Of a stretch of DNA of 7,813 bases, positions 7,186 to 7,813 are shown one piece after another. Source of the stretch: Candidatus Hydrogenedentota bacterium (GTDB taxonomy: Bacteria; Hydrogenedentota; Hydrogenedentia; Hydrogenedentales; CAITNO01); assembly GCA_903822375.1 (NCBI GenBank), contig CAIJOU010000606.1:1-7813 (forward strand), read 5' to 3'. Each line of letters opens with the position of its first letter. Positions within the stretch are counted from its first letter, which is position 1. Position numbers and translations under genes: made by a program. The notes under the pieces are model-generated. The model had not been told where the DNA came from. It searched no databases and saw only the letters and a list, made by a program, of their open reading frames with translations.

Positions 7186-7813
7186 TTAGTGGCGCAACGG
7201 CGGTCCTGAGAACGCCGCGAGGCCGAAGCGCACGCCAATATCATAGCCGCTTTGCCGTTCGCGCAGTCTCAACCCCACCTCAAAGCAGTGGAAGATGCGC
7301 CGAATCTCATAGGTCTGGCGGAGCATGATGCCGTCATTCACATCATAAAGATGCTCGGCGCTCACGGACCACAGATCACCCAGCCGGACGCCGACACCGT
7401 AAAGAATGGCCTCAGTCGTTATGTCGCCGGCGGTGTCGGAATATGCAAAACCAATGCGTGAATTGAACTTGCCCCCGCGCATGGTGTCGTCATAGTAGAG
7501 CTGGGTCAGCACCCGGTTGTAGTCGGCGGAGCCGGACTGGTCCAGATACGCGCTGTTGTTGGAATGTCTTGAGGGCCAGTCATCGGTGAGGTCACCAAAG
7601 GGGTCGTGACCGTGCCTGCCTCGGGCGGGTTCAGAACAGAATGTGCCGTTGCTTACATTGTGGGTTTCCCCGACCATCTGGAAGCCCCACCATGGACGCG
7701 GTCGAACGTCAAGCTCAACTTCGTAGTCGCTGGTCTTGCGCACCTCATTCCAGAAATCGTTGCCCTGGTATAGGTTGAGACGGCAGACCTGCCACACCTC
7801 TTTGGTTTCGGCG
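7186..7813 (-). CDS. lptD: Outer-membrane beta-barrel protein, probable LptD C-terminal part (5' end outside window)
   Basis: The last 208 residues of a protein that continues beyond the right edge are visible. The frame is open to base 7813, so the GTG at 7797 is an internal codon, not a start. The sequence is a run of amphipathic beta strands with Trp/Tyr/Arg-rich turns, such as YEVELDVRPRPWWGFQMVGE, SRIGFAYSD, EAILYGVGVRLG, FEVGLRLRER and YDIGVRFGLAAF. It ends in an aromatic-terminated strand plus a 7-residue tail, as expected for an outer-membrane barrel closing strand. The strand pattern and the N...DFW...Y-E-V-E-L stretch resemble the C-terminal barrel of LPS-assembly protein LptD (OstA), which inserts lipopolysaccharide into the outer leaflet. 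Another large barrel protein is possible, because the diagnostic N-terminal OstA domain is not in the window. The barrel call is firmer than the gene name. Confidence 0.65.
   Translation of the reverse strand, partial: AETKEVWQVCRLNLYQGNDFWNEVRKTSDYEVELDVRPRPWWGFQMVGETHNVSNGTFCSEPARGRHGHDPFGDLTDDWPSRHSNNSAYLDQSGSADYNRVLTQLYYDDTMRGGKFNSRIGFAYSDTAGDITTEAILYGVGVRLGDLWSVSAEHLYDVNDGIMLRQTYEIRRIFHCFEVGLRLRERQSGYDIGVRFGLAAFSGPPLRH

Overview
The window is GC-rich bacterial DNA. Its right-hand gene looks like the C-terminal part of an outer-membrane LPS-assembly protein (LptD type), which points to a Gram-negative (diderm) cell. The integrase most resembles, from memory, tyrosine recombinases common in Planctomycetes and related environmental phyla. 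The mix of PPDK, an FHA-GAF-cyclase and this integrase would fit a planctomycete-, Lentisphaerae- or Hydrogenedentes-like bacterium. That placement is a weak inference, and no rRNA or other strong taxonomic marker is present.

Left part (1-2224): probably the tRNA-proximal end of an integrated mobile element. A complete tyrosine recombinase gene on the minus strand starts about 110 bp from the 3' end of a minus-strand tRNA-Arg(UCU) gene, the classic arrangement for tRNA-targeted integration. Downstream of the integrase on the same strand lie two small genes of unrecognised family (110 and 108 codons) that are clearly paralogous to each other. Beyond them, bases 1-164 hold no gene I can support. 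They do contain two GGGGCACAC motifs exactly 22 bp apart, reminiscent of an IS21-family end, and a long hairpin followed by a T run.

Middle (2225-5444): probably ancestral chromosome. tRNA-Arg and ppdK (pyruvate phosphate dikinase, 930 aa) are divergently transcribed from a 286-bp intergenic region with a recognisable promoter for each. The ppdK leader contains two inverted repeats. The enzyme has all the expected catalytic motifs plus an unusual Lys/Gly/Cys-rich tail of about 30 residues. A strong intrinsic terminator follows it.

Right part (5445-7813): a 546-aa signalling protein with FHA, GAF and class III nucleotidyl cyclase domains has its own candidate promoter. It converges, with only 3 bp between stop codons, on a partial minus-strand outer-membrane beta-barrel gene (lptD-like) that runs off the right edge.

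ppdK (central carbon metabolism), the cyclase (second-messenger signalling) and the barrel protein (envelope biogenesis) appear to be separate transcription units rather than one pathway. The only potentially novel system here is the integrase plus paired small proteins at the tRNA, and its function cannot be read from the sequence.
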